Positions 10,601 to 22,700 of a stretch of DNA of 64,000 bases are shown piece by piece. Origin of the DNA: Amphiduros pacificus (lineage: Eukaryota; Annelida; Polychaeta; Phyllodocida; Hesionidae); assembly GCA_949316495.1 (NCBI GenBank), contig OX439004.1:12808536-12872535 (forward strand). The letters run 5' to 3'. The stretch's first letter is position 1. Every line of letters begins with the position of its first letter. A program made the translations under genes and the position numbers. Below the pieces are notes generated by a model that saw nothing but the letters and a program-made list of their open reading frames with translations, ran no database searches and was not told where the DNA came from.

Positions 10601-13450
10601 AACATGCATAACCTTATTTGATCACATTTATGCGTGATCATCTGTATGTTTAGCTCCAACTGTAGACATACAGCAGTCGGTCCTGGTGTAGTGGACACAC
10701 CCCGGCTTGTGGTGCAGGTGGTGGCAGGCGGTGTCTTGATAGTGGTGGAAGCAATGAGAGGACTTCCGGTCAAAATCCACAGCGAGGCACCTGGAAGCGG
10801 AAGTGGTAAGCGAGTCCTGGCATGCCTGGACGCAGGACGACTCGGTCACAAATTCACTTTGTAAAGTGCCGCCAAAGATATGCTGATCATTTTCTCGCCT
10901 AACTGTAATAATAAAACAAAATTATAACCGTACACAATTATTATTAACTAACATACAGTCATTAATGTATTTATGTTTTTTATATAGCCACTAAGTGTTA
11001 ATTGTAATTATAATGGAATGAATATTTTATGACTTGCAGGATGTATGTGTAAATGCAATAGATAAACATCACTTTTTAAAATATAGCTTCCTGGTTTTTC
11101 AGGTTTTATTGTCTAAAATGTATTTGAACTTCAGTTTTTTCTATTATAGTGAATTAATGATGTAATGACACTGTGCTCTCAAATAAAACTCAACTCGTAA
11201 AATTATGTTAGGTTAAGCACTTGTACTTTTTACAGAATTATTTATCATCTCTCTTAATATACATTAGTTCAATTATTTTATCTCAGTTTAATAATAAACG
11301 GATATGAAAATTATATGAATATCCTTTGTTGGTATTTTCATATAAGTTTAACTATTTTAGCCATTTGTGAAAAGTTTAAAATCAGTTTCAGAGTTCATTT
11401 ACAAAATACGATAAAAAACAGTGATTAGTCCTTAAGACCAGTATATTTCACGGAATAATGCCAAATATATAAAGGTGTTAAAATGATTAAGAAATGTTGT
11501 TCTCTACAAAAAATATTTTTCATGGGTGTGTCGGATATATCAGTGTTAACGGACACTTTGTATCCAACAGTTATTGAAAAGGGTAGACTTTATTATCTAC
11601 TGAACAAAACAGCCTGTAGAGAAGGAAAATTATTTAGCCTCAAGAAATAATTGTTCAGTACGTAACTTAAAGCATTCATGAAATTACACAGGTCACAGGC
11701 AATTTTACAGGGGTTTGGGGTGTGTTTAAATGATATCTGCAACGAAACTTTGATACCTGAAAGTTGCATCACTAAAATCAACCAAAGTACACTGACCATG
11801 GTTATTGTGTTTTGTCGAAAGTGCCAAGTACTGGCTCTACTCTTTTGGCCACCAGGTGGTCACATGTATACATCATGTGACTTGTATTGTGGTCTGTCAG
11901 GGCGTTAGGCCTGTACCAATGGACAAACATTAATGGACAATCAACCCTCTGTAATCGAAATCAATCCATTGCCCCAGTCTGAAGGTACCTCATAGCAAAA
12001 CCTTGCTTGATTGCACTTGGATTTTGGCAGAGCACTTAACCATTTTCACATGGCGCAGAAACTTGTGTAGGAGAAATTTAATGGGTAATAGCATTTGATT
12101 GCAAAATTTGGGGCATAAACATTTATATTATGCAAGTAAATAGAACTTGAAAACCTCATTTCATGAATGCTTTCAATAAAATGTGCAACATATTTTCATA
12201 AAGAATATATTTTATGGGAAAAACTTTACAGAAAGTTTGCCATGGATGTTCCACGAAAGCTTTGATTAAGAATCAAAATGTTAAATGGTGATGAGAATTG
12301 AAGAGGAAACTTACATTGGCCAAAGAATAGTTCAGGTTGTTCAACATCTTGAGGATTAACAAAGAAGTTGGTGGAATCGTCGGAAGGTGGCGCTTCTTCA
12401 GGCGTGTACTGGACATGCATGTCTTGTTCTTCGTAGGTTGTCGGAATAGTAGTTGTGAAATAATCATTTACAGTCACATTACTCGATCTATCTCTGTTAT
12501 GATGAAAATATTGATCACCAGGGAAAACTTGGTGTAATGATTGCCCCCTCTGATTTCTGTCATGCGTTTGGCCAACCACTACTTTTTGTGGCTGATACTT
12601 TTGTGTGTAAGGCACTGGTGTATTGACATGATAAGCTTCCGTTGTTGTGTCATCTGAGAAGTTTGTCTCCTCTTCTTCCTCGTCTCCATAAGTACCTCCT
12701 CCTCTTCTTGGACAGCCTTCTTCGTAACCGGAAGTGGTTCCCACACCGTTCTTATCATAGTCGCGTCTCTTGCAGACGCTGTGAATGCTGGGTCCCACAG
12801 CGCCCTCTGGGACGCGGGTACCATCTAGGCACGGGAAAGCGCCGTACTGTATACCATGGACGCACAACCAGTAATGGCATTCATCCTTGTCGTCTGCTAT
12901 ATACTCCACCCCCGTATAGTCACATGTTGCTGAAAACAAGTACACAATGTATCATCCACAAGGGAACCATTCAATCAAGGAAATTATTTCATTGACCAAT
13001 CCAATTTGGTCTGAAATCCAGTTCCGGTTGATCATAACATTGTCGTATACTGATATTATTAATGAGTTTAACAAAAACTTTAGATATGCGTTAATATTCT
13101 GCATGTGAAATCTCTTTTTTTCTATCTCCATGATTCATACTGGTGGAAATGATTCAACTTGAACTTAGAATGAAGAGACTGTCTCAGAAGCTTAATTGGT
13201 CTGAATAGACAGCCACACAAGGTTCACACGTGACCATCAGTAATATGTAGATTGATATGTCTAAATATAACTTTGGGGGACCAGCGTATTAATTCTAATT
13301 TCAGATTTTATAGGTAACTAAAACAGGGAAATAATATATATAGTTTGACTTACCTTTAACTGGAAAAGTGTTGATAGGTAAAACCCATAGATTGACAACA
13401 ACATGTAAACATAATATTTTGATGAGGCTGAAATTCAAATTTGCCTCCAT
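4700..13450 (-). CDS. Secreted protein: Cys module, three PAN/apple domains, collagen stretch, basic tail (663 aa)
   Basis: Six exons join with matching phases: 13450-13354, 12929-12315, 10902-10672, 9918-9691, 6128-5894, 5285-4700 (1992 nt, 663 codons plus stop). Residues 1-30 form a signal peptide (hydrophobic LCLHVVVNLWVL). Residues 33-90 are a Cys module (C-x14-C-x4-C-x10-C-x18-C). Residues 90-237 are an acidic, Thr- and Gln-rich linker. Each of exons 3, 4 and 5 encodes one PAN/apple domain (about 238-314, 315-390, 391-468), with the motifs CLAVDF, CLAVDY, CAGVDY and a closing H-Y/F-x-R-x-x-C. Exon 6 has about eight Gly-X-Y triplets (GPPGPPGPAGSPGPAGPPG), then a long basic, Cys-free tail. 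All junctions are phase 1 except the last (phase 2). PAN domains bind proteins or glycans, so an extracellular matrix, shell or recognition role is inferred. Donors 12314 and 9690 are canonical; the last acceptor has a poor pyrimidine tract. Confidence 0.78.
6376..6482. repeat. T-rich simple sequence in intron 4
   Basis: Runs of TTTTTATTATGATTATT and TTTTATT-type words make up a low-complexity tract inside the fourth intron of the PAN gene. Confidence 0.85.
6739..6829 (-). tRNA. tRNA-Tyr: tRNA-Tyr (GUA) with an intron
   Basis: The 91-bp minus-strand gene has a perfect 7-bp acceptor stem, TCCCGCG with CGCGGGA. The A box is TAGCTCAGTTGG, the D stem GCTC/GAGC, and the anticodon stem GAGGA/TCCTT with loop CTGTAGA. 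The anticodon GTA is at 6795-6793. The T arm is GCTGG-TTCAAAT-CCGGC. A 17-18 nt intron follows the base 3' of the anticodon, as is usual for metazoan tRNA-Tyr. A T4 run lies just downstream as a Pol III terminator. It sits within intron 4 of the PAN/collagen gene on the same strand and looks intact. Confidence 0.95.
9250..9330 (+). repeat. Possible tRNA-derived SINE fragment with a B-box-like motif
   Basis: GGGTTCAATTCTC fits a Pol III B box, preceded by a GGCGGATGAG stem-like stretch. No clear A box or second copy was found, so this is only a weak suggestion. Confidence 0.25.
10394..10470 (+). repeat. 24-bp tandem repeat, three units
   Basis: The unit ATTTAGGGGGATTTTAGCTGAC is repeated three times with minor changes in intron 3 of the PAN gene. 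Confidence 0.85.
10500..10645. repeat. Diverged repeat with GTGACC/GGTCAC half-sites, related to 51690-51725
   Basis: Several GCGTGACC, GTGACCAAATAAGGTCAC and TGATCACATTTATGCGTGA words alternate in both orientations, giving a palindromic character. The last part matches 51693-51728 with few differences. It lies just 3' (gene sense) of the exon encoding the first PAN domain. Confidence 0.5.
11666..12173 (-). mobile_element. MITE-like element, family with AAAGCATTCATGAAA ends (complete copy)
   Basis: This 508-bp element in intron 2 of the PAN gene starts with AAAGCATTCATGAAAT and ends with ATTTCATGAATGCTTT, so it has perfect 16-bp terminal inverted repeats. The interior matches copies at 27984, 34345, 54322 and 58838. 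It has no transposase frame. A CCACCAGGTGGTC palindrome lies at 11849-11861. I could not settle a target-site duplication or superfamily. Confidence 0.75.
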
Positions 13451-13845
13451 TTCGAAATCACATAATAGGGCGATTGCATTTTGTAGTACTCATGTTTTCA
13501 CCACACCTCAAGTCATAATAGCTTAATCTAAAGATCCAATCTTTGCACAACGTGCTGTGGGTTTGTTAGATATACAACACATTTGTGATATACTTTAGCC
13601 ATTCCAAACACTTTCATGTTAAGCGAATTTAATGGCAAAATTGCGTGGCATTAATTGCTAATATAACCTGTCATAATTTCGCACCTAAGCTCTGATCATA
13701 CAATATATCCAGTTTACAGCGTTATTTCACTATTTTGCAATTGGTTTGATAAATTTGGTTTTGTTTTACCCAAAATTGACCATGAATAGTTAAAAAATAT
13801 CTTGCATATTTTTGTTAAATAGCTAAAGATCATCTTCTGTAATTT

Positions 13846-14505
13846 TAATAACGCAGTGAGAGATATGCACATGCTAATTTTATTTATTGCTTTTTGATAA
13901 CTCTACTCCATCAAATACCAATCACATATCTTAATTTTTCATTAATTGATCATGATGGGATTGCCCATTGCACCCAATTGTCATCAACAATTGACGTGCC
14001 TGTACGAGTGCGCATGCCTGGCGGCCATACTCGAGTAAGCCACCTGGTGGCAAAGGTTGTATTATCGCATGTTGGTCACGATGACGGGAAGTCATAAAAT
14101 GACAATCATGCACTCCTCAGGCTGTGTGACTTGAGCCGCATATATTGCGCTGACCAAAGTGCGAACCGGCTGGGGTGTTCATATGTACATATGAGGTTTG
14201 TTTGAGATAAATTATCTCCCAAAGCAATGGCATAGTTACACAATTCTTCCATGCTAATTATCATATTATTTAATTAAACCACACACTGAGAGTCCGGTTG
14301 ATATTTTTTTCAAGACTGTGAAATATTGTATGACAACGTTACTGTTTGTCTCCACATCCTATCATAAAACACACACACAAGATATTAAAGGTAATAGATT
14401 TTATATTACCATCCAGATCGGACAGAAAACCTCTCAGTAAAAAAATAAGTGAACATATATATTAATAACGCAGTGAGAGATATATTAATAACGCAGTGAG
14501 ATGTG

Positions 14506-14512
<7 letters not shown>
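13846..14512 (+). repeat. Dispersed 21-bp word next to the TA microsatellite (three occurrences)
   Basis: TAATAACGCAGTGAGAGATA occurs near 13846, 14463 and 14484. The last two are in tandem and directly abut the (TA)n tract. Confidence 0.6.
14040..14053. promoter_or_regulatory. CTCF-like motif
   Basis: GCCACCTGGTGGCA is close to the animal CTCF core (CCACNAGGTGGCA on the other strand). It lies between two divergent genes. Only motif similarity supports this. Confidence 0.3.

Positions 14513-14600
<88 letters not shown>
14511..14600. repeat. (TA)n microsatellite
   Basis: About 45 TA units, uninterrupted by eye. Open frames here (alternating Tyr-Ile) are artefacts of the repeat. Confidence 0.97.
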
Positions 14601-14603
<3 letters not shown>

Positions 14604-16785
14604 AGCTGTGGTGCTGTGATGCTGTGGATGTGTGAAAGGACAGGCAGGTTGCATTGTTCTATAGCGACATAACAATTCTTACAGTTTGGTCCAAACTGTC
14701 CATGTGATTTCCTCAACAAATCAACAATATCCGTACTTTGAAAATTAATAGGTAAACTCAGTTCTTTTAGTCAGGGCAATACACCTTTTATATTATTAAT
14801 ACAATGAGTTTTTCCTTTGACGCATTCTATGTCGTAGTGGTTGCGGATGGACACCCATGGGTAAATACGGGTCGGTAATAAAGCCTATTTAAATTGTCTC
14901 CACCCTTCGCTTAACTTGTCCTAGTTACCAATGTATTAGGAGTCACACAATAGACCAAAATATCGCACCCCACCCTCGCATACGTCTCCACACAGGAGAA
15001 CACGGCCACCAGTTCTGAGACAACACAAGAATTATTCTGTGATTCACGGTGACATAGCGATAGAGAAGTCAGTGAGGACAAACAATCAGCACAGCTTTAT
15101 TTGCAGTTTCCAGTCGTGTCAATAGACATAAGGTAAGGTATGTTTTATCTGGTGGCATGTCATGTATATATACCGCACATGTCTGGCGTACAGTTTGACC
15201 AATAATCACATCCTAGCTAAATGGTGTTTTGTGTCCATACTTTAGTCACCTCTCATTCTCATTATAACAACAGAAGTAACATAGATCACATTGCAATATT
15301 AGTGCTGTGGGGTTTGCATACAAGACACCACGTCTCCTCCAACTCTCATACACTTCCTCCCTCACAGTGCTTACCGGAACTGGCACTGTGGAGAAATGAG
15401 TTCAGACCAACCTTTACATATTGACATGTAAGTGTATATATTTATGGTGGTGATTTGGACACTTGATATCTGTCATAACCTTCTTTCACATTCAGAGTTA
15501 AAGTGTTAATTGTTTTATAACACTCACTACTGGTACGCCTGTAAACTAATTCAATACAATAGTCGTGTTTGTATGGATCCAAGTTTTCTTTTGCTTTCCA
15601 TATGGCTGCATTGTACGCTCTATTTGTGAAGTATAATAAACAGTCCTGGAAGTTTTCATATGACGCATGTTGACGTGTTTACCACACTGTATGCTGTGCA
15701 TGTATAAAGGGCTAAGCAGGTTACATCATATTATATTATATTATCCCAATACAATTCTCATAGCAGGCACACTTGACATATGATCATGTGACTGGGGTTG
15801 GTTAAATGATGCTCACATTGGGTTTGTATGGTTAAGTGAACTCTCAGCTTAAGTGCATGCTTGATACTCATATGTTTATTCAATAATAATTCACTCTCAG
15901 CACCTTCAACTTCTGCTTAAAAATATGTTATTCAAGCATTTCTCTATGATTTGATCTTTAAATTTGATAATAAATATATATCAGACCCTGAAACATATCT
16001 CAAATGTTGAAACAGTGAAAATAATTCTTTATGTAAATAATGTTCCGATGTATTGTGAGTTGCCTGCATATGGATTACATACATTGGCATGTAATGCACC
16101 ACAATTCCAAAAATCAAAGCTAAAGCGGTCAAATATTCATTGATTGCTCATGTCACAAATCGCTATTCAAGTTGATTTTGTGCAATGAGCATCCCGCTTT
16201 TCTTAAACTTCTATTCCCTTTCTGTTAAATGTCAAAGACAGATATTGCTTTGTCTTGTGTCTCAACAAACCAAATAAATGTTGTGAACATACAACAGAGA
16301 ATCAAAAAAGAAAAATCGTGATTTCTGATTTATGAAATACATACTAAAGAGGTCAAACAAGAAAACTAGTGATCTTTCAGATATCAAGTTGGCGATCTAT
16401 ATTTGGAATCAAGTTAAATGAGTGTCGAATAGTTGCCACTGCAATGGTTTTAAATGTTAGTGGGAGTAATTGCTACGATTTGGGTGACCTCGGGTTGAAT
16501 CAACATGACTATATTTACTCCTTTTCTATTTCCGTACATGTTACACCTACTCTTCTCTATTTCCTACTGATAAAAAACGAGGATGTGCAAAAATATGATC
16601 AATTCTAAGCATGTGCGCATTGTTGGCTTGACTAACAGGTCTCAATATTTGTGCGTGAGACATCTCGCCGTCTCTCGCGTGTTGTTCTCGTCTGGGGATG
16701 TCTCACCTGAATTAAACTAGACAGGAAGTGTTTTGAGGATCACAGAAGTGGTAACCTGAGGGTATATAGTGGTGATCCTATATGA

Positions 16786-19700
16786 ATGTGTTCATGCTGG
16801 AAGTGGTTCACAGATGCTGACACGATGCAGCGCCGCTCACTCCGAGATCCACACTATGCCGCCTCGCACGAGCTCTACGCCGCCAAGATGGCCTCCAAGA
16901 TGGCCACCAAGGCCCACGATTATAGCCACAGCAGCCTCCAGATGGCGCGCACCAGAAAAAATAAACATACCACACTTTTCAGGAAGAACGGGTGAGATGA
17001 ACCAAGCAGTATATGCGATATAGCAATTGCGTTTTTGAAGCAAATGTGTGTTTCATTTTCTCCACTTGGTCTGCGTGGATAGGTCATAACTGTCAATCCT
17101 GTGTTTGTACCTATAGATATGTTATTGATTTTTTTCTGTTACTTTACATACGCCCATATGATAATCGGGAATATTTGAAGTCTCTTTTTGTCCTGATGGT
17201 AAACATGATTTACTCTGAATTCGGGACATAGGTCGCCTCCATCCAGCCCAAAAGAAGCTCACTGGATATAACAGTACATACACCTGGCTGACAGTGGTAT
17301 AACTATTTTGTGACAGAAAAGAGCATATATATGAGCCAAGTGGATATATATGAGCCAAGTGGATATATATGAGCCAAGGTCTGTTCCCCGTATGTAACTC
17401 TTTGAGGGTTTATTCCATGAGCTGTCTTCAAACCAAATGATAAAATGTGTTTGGTATCAGCGTCTATGTGTCTATATATATTATTTTACCTGGATTAAAA
17501 TGATCTCATCCAAGGTTGTGATTTCAACTTTCATCCCTTCACTTGTATATGACAGAACGGAGAATTGACATTGCATTGATCACGCAATTTCGGCACTATC
17601 TTGGCAGTTCAGATTCCCTATGGTTTATTCTATTCATTTCATGAGATATGAAACAGAGGTCCTCTATATTACCGCACTGAATGTACCAAAATGACTAAGA
17701 ATATTAGATACTCCCATTTCTTAATTGGGTTATAATGCGCAGTGATCTACACACTTCTCTACCAACATGGTGATATTCATTTCGCCACAAAGCATTGCAT
17801 TCATACGAATGTCAATGTAAATGTATCCGTACTATTTGAAAGTCCGTCGGCCTAAGGATATATGTTCATGAGCTCTATATAGTCTCTAAATGAAGCAAAT
17901 CTTATCAAAACATATGTATGTGTGCAATAACATAGTAAAAGTAGCAAAATATATCTGGAAACCTGTTACAAACTGTGAGCCGGTATCTTGAAGCATCAGA
18001 TTGGGTAGAGGTCACATATCCACCAGGCTTGGCTATTGTAGTTATTACCTTATCTTGCAATGGTTATCATTGTGATATTTTCTTGATGATCCTGAGTTTA
18101 CCAAACATCTATTTTTAAAAATATCATTAAGTGCTTGGTACTTTACAAAATATCCTTGATATATTTTACCAGAATCCCTTTTTCCAGAGCATAACTGTTA
18201 TACCATACATCACATAAGTTACCATTATATAGATATAATAAAGTGTTTAACATACCAGTGTTTCCGTTAATCACTGTCAGATTACCATCGTTTACATCCA
18301 ACCCAGATTTGTTTATACATATTGAAATATTAAACAAGAAATATTTCTTCAACAAAGAAATGATATCTTGTTAAAAACGAAGTTATTTATACACACATAA
18401 AGTGAAACCTTAAAAAGCGAAACCATGCAAAAAAAGTATGAAAAATATTTTTCACGTAAATTATTAAAATCATATATGAAAATATATATTCATTCTAACT
18501 TCTGTAGATTTTTATCATTTAACATTTTTGTCTCGTTTCCATATATGTGTGTCTGTCAAAATATTTTTGTAATTAACTTGCACAACATTTTTGCTCGCCA
18601 ACATTATAGACTGTCACGAGCACACAAATTGATGACGTCAGACACGTCGATTGTGCCAAGAACAGGGCGTCTTATGCCATGTTCTGTGCCATCTATATCT
18701 TGATCTTTCACAAATGAGTAATACTATATTTTCAAGTAGTCCATGGAAATGGTCGCAACAAAAATGTTGATGATTTTGAGATATACAAATAGTATTTTCT
18801 TTCTAAATCCACTTCATCATTTGAACATTCTCATAAAAATGTGTAATTGTTATATATTGATTTTCTTTCCAATGAAGTGTTTTTTAAAACTGTCGTGTAC
18901 AATAATGCGAAATGTGATATATTAAACAGAAAATGTAACATTACATGCGTGTCAAATAACTTTCTCAATGTTGAAATACATTCCATTCAACAGTTACATA
19001 ATTATAAACATAAAAATATCTTACTTACAGTTAACTAAATAACGACCTTCGTAAATCTAGCACGATCTTCAGCTATTGGGGATGTTTAGGTATCTTAAAT
19101 TCTTTGAAGGCATACTTTCACAATCCATCAGAAGAGCAGACAGTGGTGTCGTAATGTTCACTCTCACAATATCTTAAAACTAATATTTTTCACTAAAGAT
19201 AAACATCGAACCATTCTGGCTTAGTGGAATTGCAGGTTTCCATCTTGTTTTTTTTATTGATTAAATTTTAGAGAGTCTTTTTTGTGCACTTCCGATTTTA
19301 ATTGTGCAATTCCGGTGTGTTGTCTTCAATGGGGCAGTATGGCGACCCACAATCGGCCTATATAATTTGATTTGATTTGATTTTATATGGTGGCCGCTCC
19401 ACTTTTGTCTCGCGGGCACTCAGAGCCTATGCAGCATGGCTCCACAGCTAGAGAGGAGATCCTATACGATCTATGAGTAGCAACATGTGTCATAACTGAA
19501 TATATTTGAATATTTCAGAATGAAGCCGAAGGAGAAGGAGCGTCTGGTGAGGAACCGGGGTAATATAGTGCGCTCACTAGATGTCAGTCAGATCATGTCA
19601 TGGATGGTCAAGGAGAAAGCTTTATCCCAAAAAGTAAGATAATGAAATTCTTGATCATGATAGAATTCTGAAAATTATGACATTATTTGTCCAGGATCAC

Positions 19701-22700
19701 ACTCTTCGACACCCTCAACCTTGATACTTTGATACTACTGTGGACCGCTTCTTTCGGAGTTAAACGCAGCCCAATTTATCTGATCAAAAGAACTGGTACA
19801 AATGTTATCCTGCCTTAAGAGTTACACTGTTATAAAATGATGTTTATGACGTAGTAACCTGCTGCAGAGAGCTATATCCCCAGCAATTAACAAGGGTATC
19901 CATTATGAGATAAGGCAGTTATTGGACGGGTCCAACTTATTCATTGCTAATAGGTCTCGTTATATTTATTTATCTTCTCTGATGGCAACAAGCAATATGC
20001 AATCCTGCTTGGTTGTACAGACCCTGCGAAGCAACAAAATAAATAAAGTAACCTTATAACAATGACATGCATGAAAGTATTCGACAGTGGTGTGCAACTT
20101 AATGATGATTGCCAAGGTATGGCAAACCAATTGGCACGTCAGGAGACAAATAAGTATAACTTGATTTTGAACGTTTTCTCAAAGATAATAAACAATTAAG
20201 GTAAATTTATTCTCAAATGTTAGGATGAGGACGATATAATGGGTGATCCACGCCGACGGCAGAGGGCAGTGCGGTTCCTTGACATCCTGGAACAGAAGAA
20301 GACCTATTCCTATGAAGTCTTCCTGGAAGTTCTGGAGGAATATTACCCACATCTCTATCTCAGCCTCGTGGAGTGGGAAGATGACGATGACCTTGGTGAG
20401 TACACATGTGCGTGTGCGTGTGCGTTTGTAAAATATTTGATTTTAGAGCAGAACCAATAATTTAAAAGTCTAATGAAAATGTGAAGTTTTAGATCAGTGC
20501 TGCAAGTTTATTATCCAAATTTGAAGCATTTGAGTCCCTGTATTCCATACTTTGACTGAAAGTTGCCTGGGCAGCAACATTATTGACCCTCATAATATCA
20601 TATCTGTATTCAAAACTATCTTGTAAAATTAACCATTTTTTTCGGATTCAATTACCGCTTTAATACTGTATTTTGATATTGATTATAATTTCTGTATTTA
20701 AAATCATCCTCTAAAATTAGCCAATTATTATCTAATAAAGGTATATTTTTCACATTATAGATACTCTTTTTCATCATCCTTGAATACCACAAAATCAGGC
20801 GAATAAAAAATATCAATAAAAATCCATTTCATGAAATCTTGTAAAAAAGATTTTAAAATCGTTCCTCAAATATTAAGATGTGGATTGTATTGGTGGGGTT
20901 GTAAAGTACGATATGTAGAGTGTGGGGATTGATGAGTATGGCCTACCTTCAGAAACCAGCAATCATGGCGGAGATGATGAATGGACAAACATCCGGAAGA
21001 CAAGGAAATATCTCATCCAAGAAATAGACGCCGGCAACATAATAGGCTACATGACAGTATGTACTGACTATAATCTCTTATAATAGGCTACATGACAGTA
21101 TGTACTGACTATAATCTCTTATAATAGGCTACATGACAGTATGTACTGACTATATTATCTTATAATTAGTCCAATAAAAGAGACAATCATTACAGTTTGC
21201 ACACATTTGGTTTATTCCATAAATCTACCACAACCAACTAATCTGACGAAAACATGCTTACATAAATTCATAACTGCTACATGCCACCTGGTGGGCAACT
21301 GGGGCATTATCCTCTTGATGTTGTAATTATATCATAACATATACATGCGACAATTAAAATTCCATGTAAGGTGATGGACAGTATATTAATATACAAGGTC
21401 ATGGACAGTATATTAATATACATGTACAATTTATATTAATTAAATTAAATATGAGTGGATAGGTGTGAAATACATGGTTATATCCCCCCCGTTTACAACC
21501 TATTCTCTCCAATCTTGAATGGAACTGATAAAGGGTGGTGTGGTGGGTGAAGATGTGGACCAGGAGCTGAATGGCGATGTGGGTATTGCCCGCCAGTGGC
21601 GTCCACCACGTGACCCCACGCTGTTGCTAGGGAACAACAATGGTCGGCTGAGATAACAATTGCACCCCCTCTAACGGCTCCCAAATTGAATATACCTATA
21701 TGTATCATCAGGCCTCGCAGATAATCACAATATACCCTTTCCCTGTGTATTTATATATTTATGACTATCTTCTTATGCAAATAAGATTCATAGAAATATA
21801 CGTTTAATTAACAGAAAAAATAAATGCTCCTTACATAAATATCTCCATAATATATTATCTTTAAAAGAGCAATATATGGCCTATGTGGCCTATGTGGCCT
21901 GTAGAAATCAGTTCAGCTCAGAAGCGGACTGGGAGATTGGGTAGTCCAAGAGAGCATTCCCAGCTCGTCATTAATATTTATGTGCACATGATGTATGCTA
22001 ATGAGAGCCGTGCGGAAGTTGTGAGTTGTGGAAGGGTGCTTTTATGACCGATATATGCCAGCAACAATGGCCATGTCAGGTTGACTTTCTAGCCTTTTAC
22101 CAGTGTGAAGGTAACACTGGCGGCAATAGGAGTCGAACTCACCACCTCCTGTCCTCCACTTTTTAACCAAGCAAAGCACATACCCACTGTTCTACCAGCT
22201 GTGCTAGTGTGGGACTTTTATGAATAATTTGGGAAATCTAGGATTGGGAAGTGTGCGAAAACGGTCCAATTTTGAACGATGTATGCCCGGGGATGTACGG
22301 CCCCTCACAGCATGAAAAATGTTCATGAAACCGTCAATATCACATGTGATAAAAACACAATAACTAACCACACCAACACCCATAGCTACTAAAGGGTACA
22401 AACAGATCTAGAAGTCAGTATTCTTTTTTGTACAGGATAAAGACGTATTTTCAAAAGACGAAGCAGACGACGTGAAGGAGTCTAAGACGGCGTCTCAGAG
22501 GACGGAGGTGTTTCTGGACATCTTGGAGACGAAGGCCACGGCGGCGTATGACGCCTTCCTCGAGGCTCTGGGGGAGGTCTACCCGCATATATACCTGATG
22601 CTGACGGACCACGAGGACGACGACCTGGACGGTAAGGACACCAAGTCTCATATGTCTCTCATATTGTGTCATAAGTCCATCTTTATAAGTGCAGGCCTTA

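Larger units (their letters stand above)
13451..16785. other. Intergenic space between divergent PAN and CARD genes
   Basis: It contains a (TA)n microsatellite, a recurring TAATAACGCAGTGAGAGATA word, a CTCF-like site at 14040-14053 and no gene I can support. A strong donor-like ATAAG|GTAAGG ends at 15132, downstream of a GC-richer stretch. This could be a 5' non-coding exon of the CARD gene, but nothing else proves it. The frame at 15221-15424 is not convincing. Confidence 0.4.

Noticed and set aside
14406-14719. Frames with alternating Tyr-Ile
   Set aside because: They arise from the (TA)n microsatellite.
16769-17023. Pro/Arg-rich frame overlapping the first CARD exon
   Set aside because: It is the other reading frame of 16786-16991; joining it to 19519 gives a stop at once, whereas the 16786 frame stays open.
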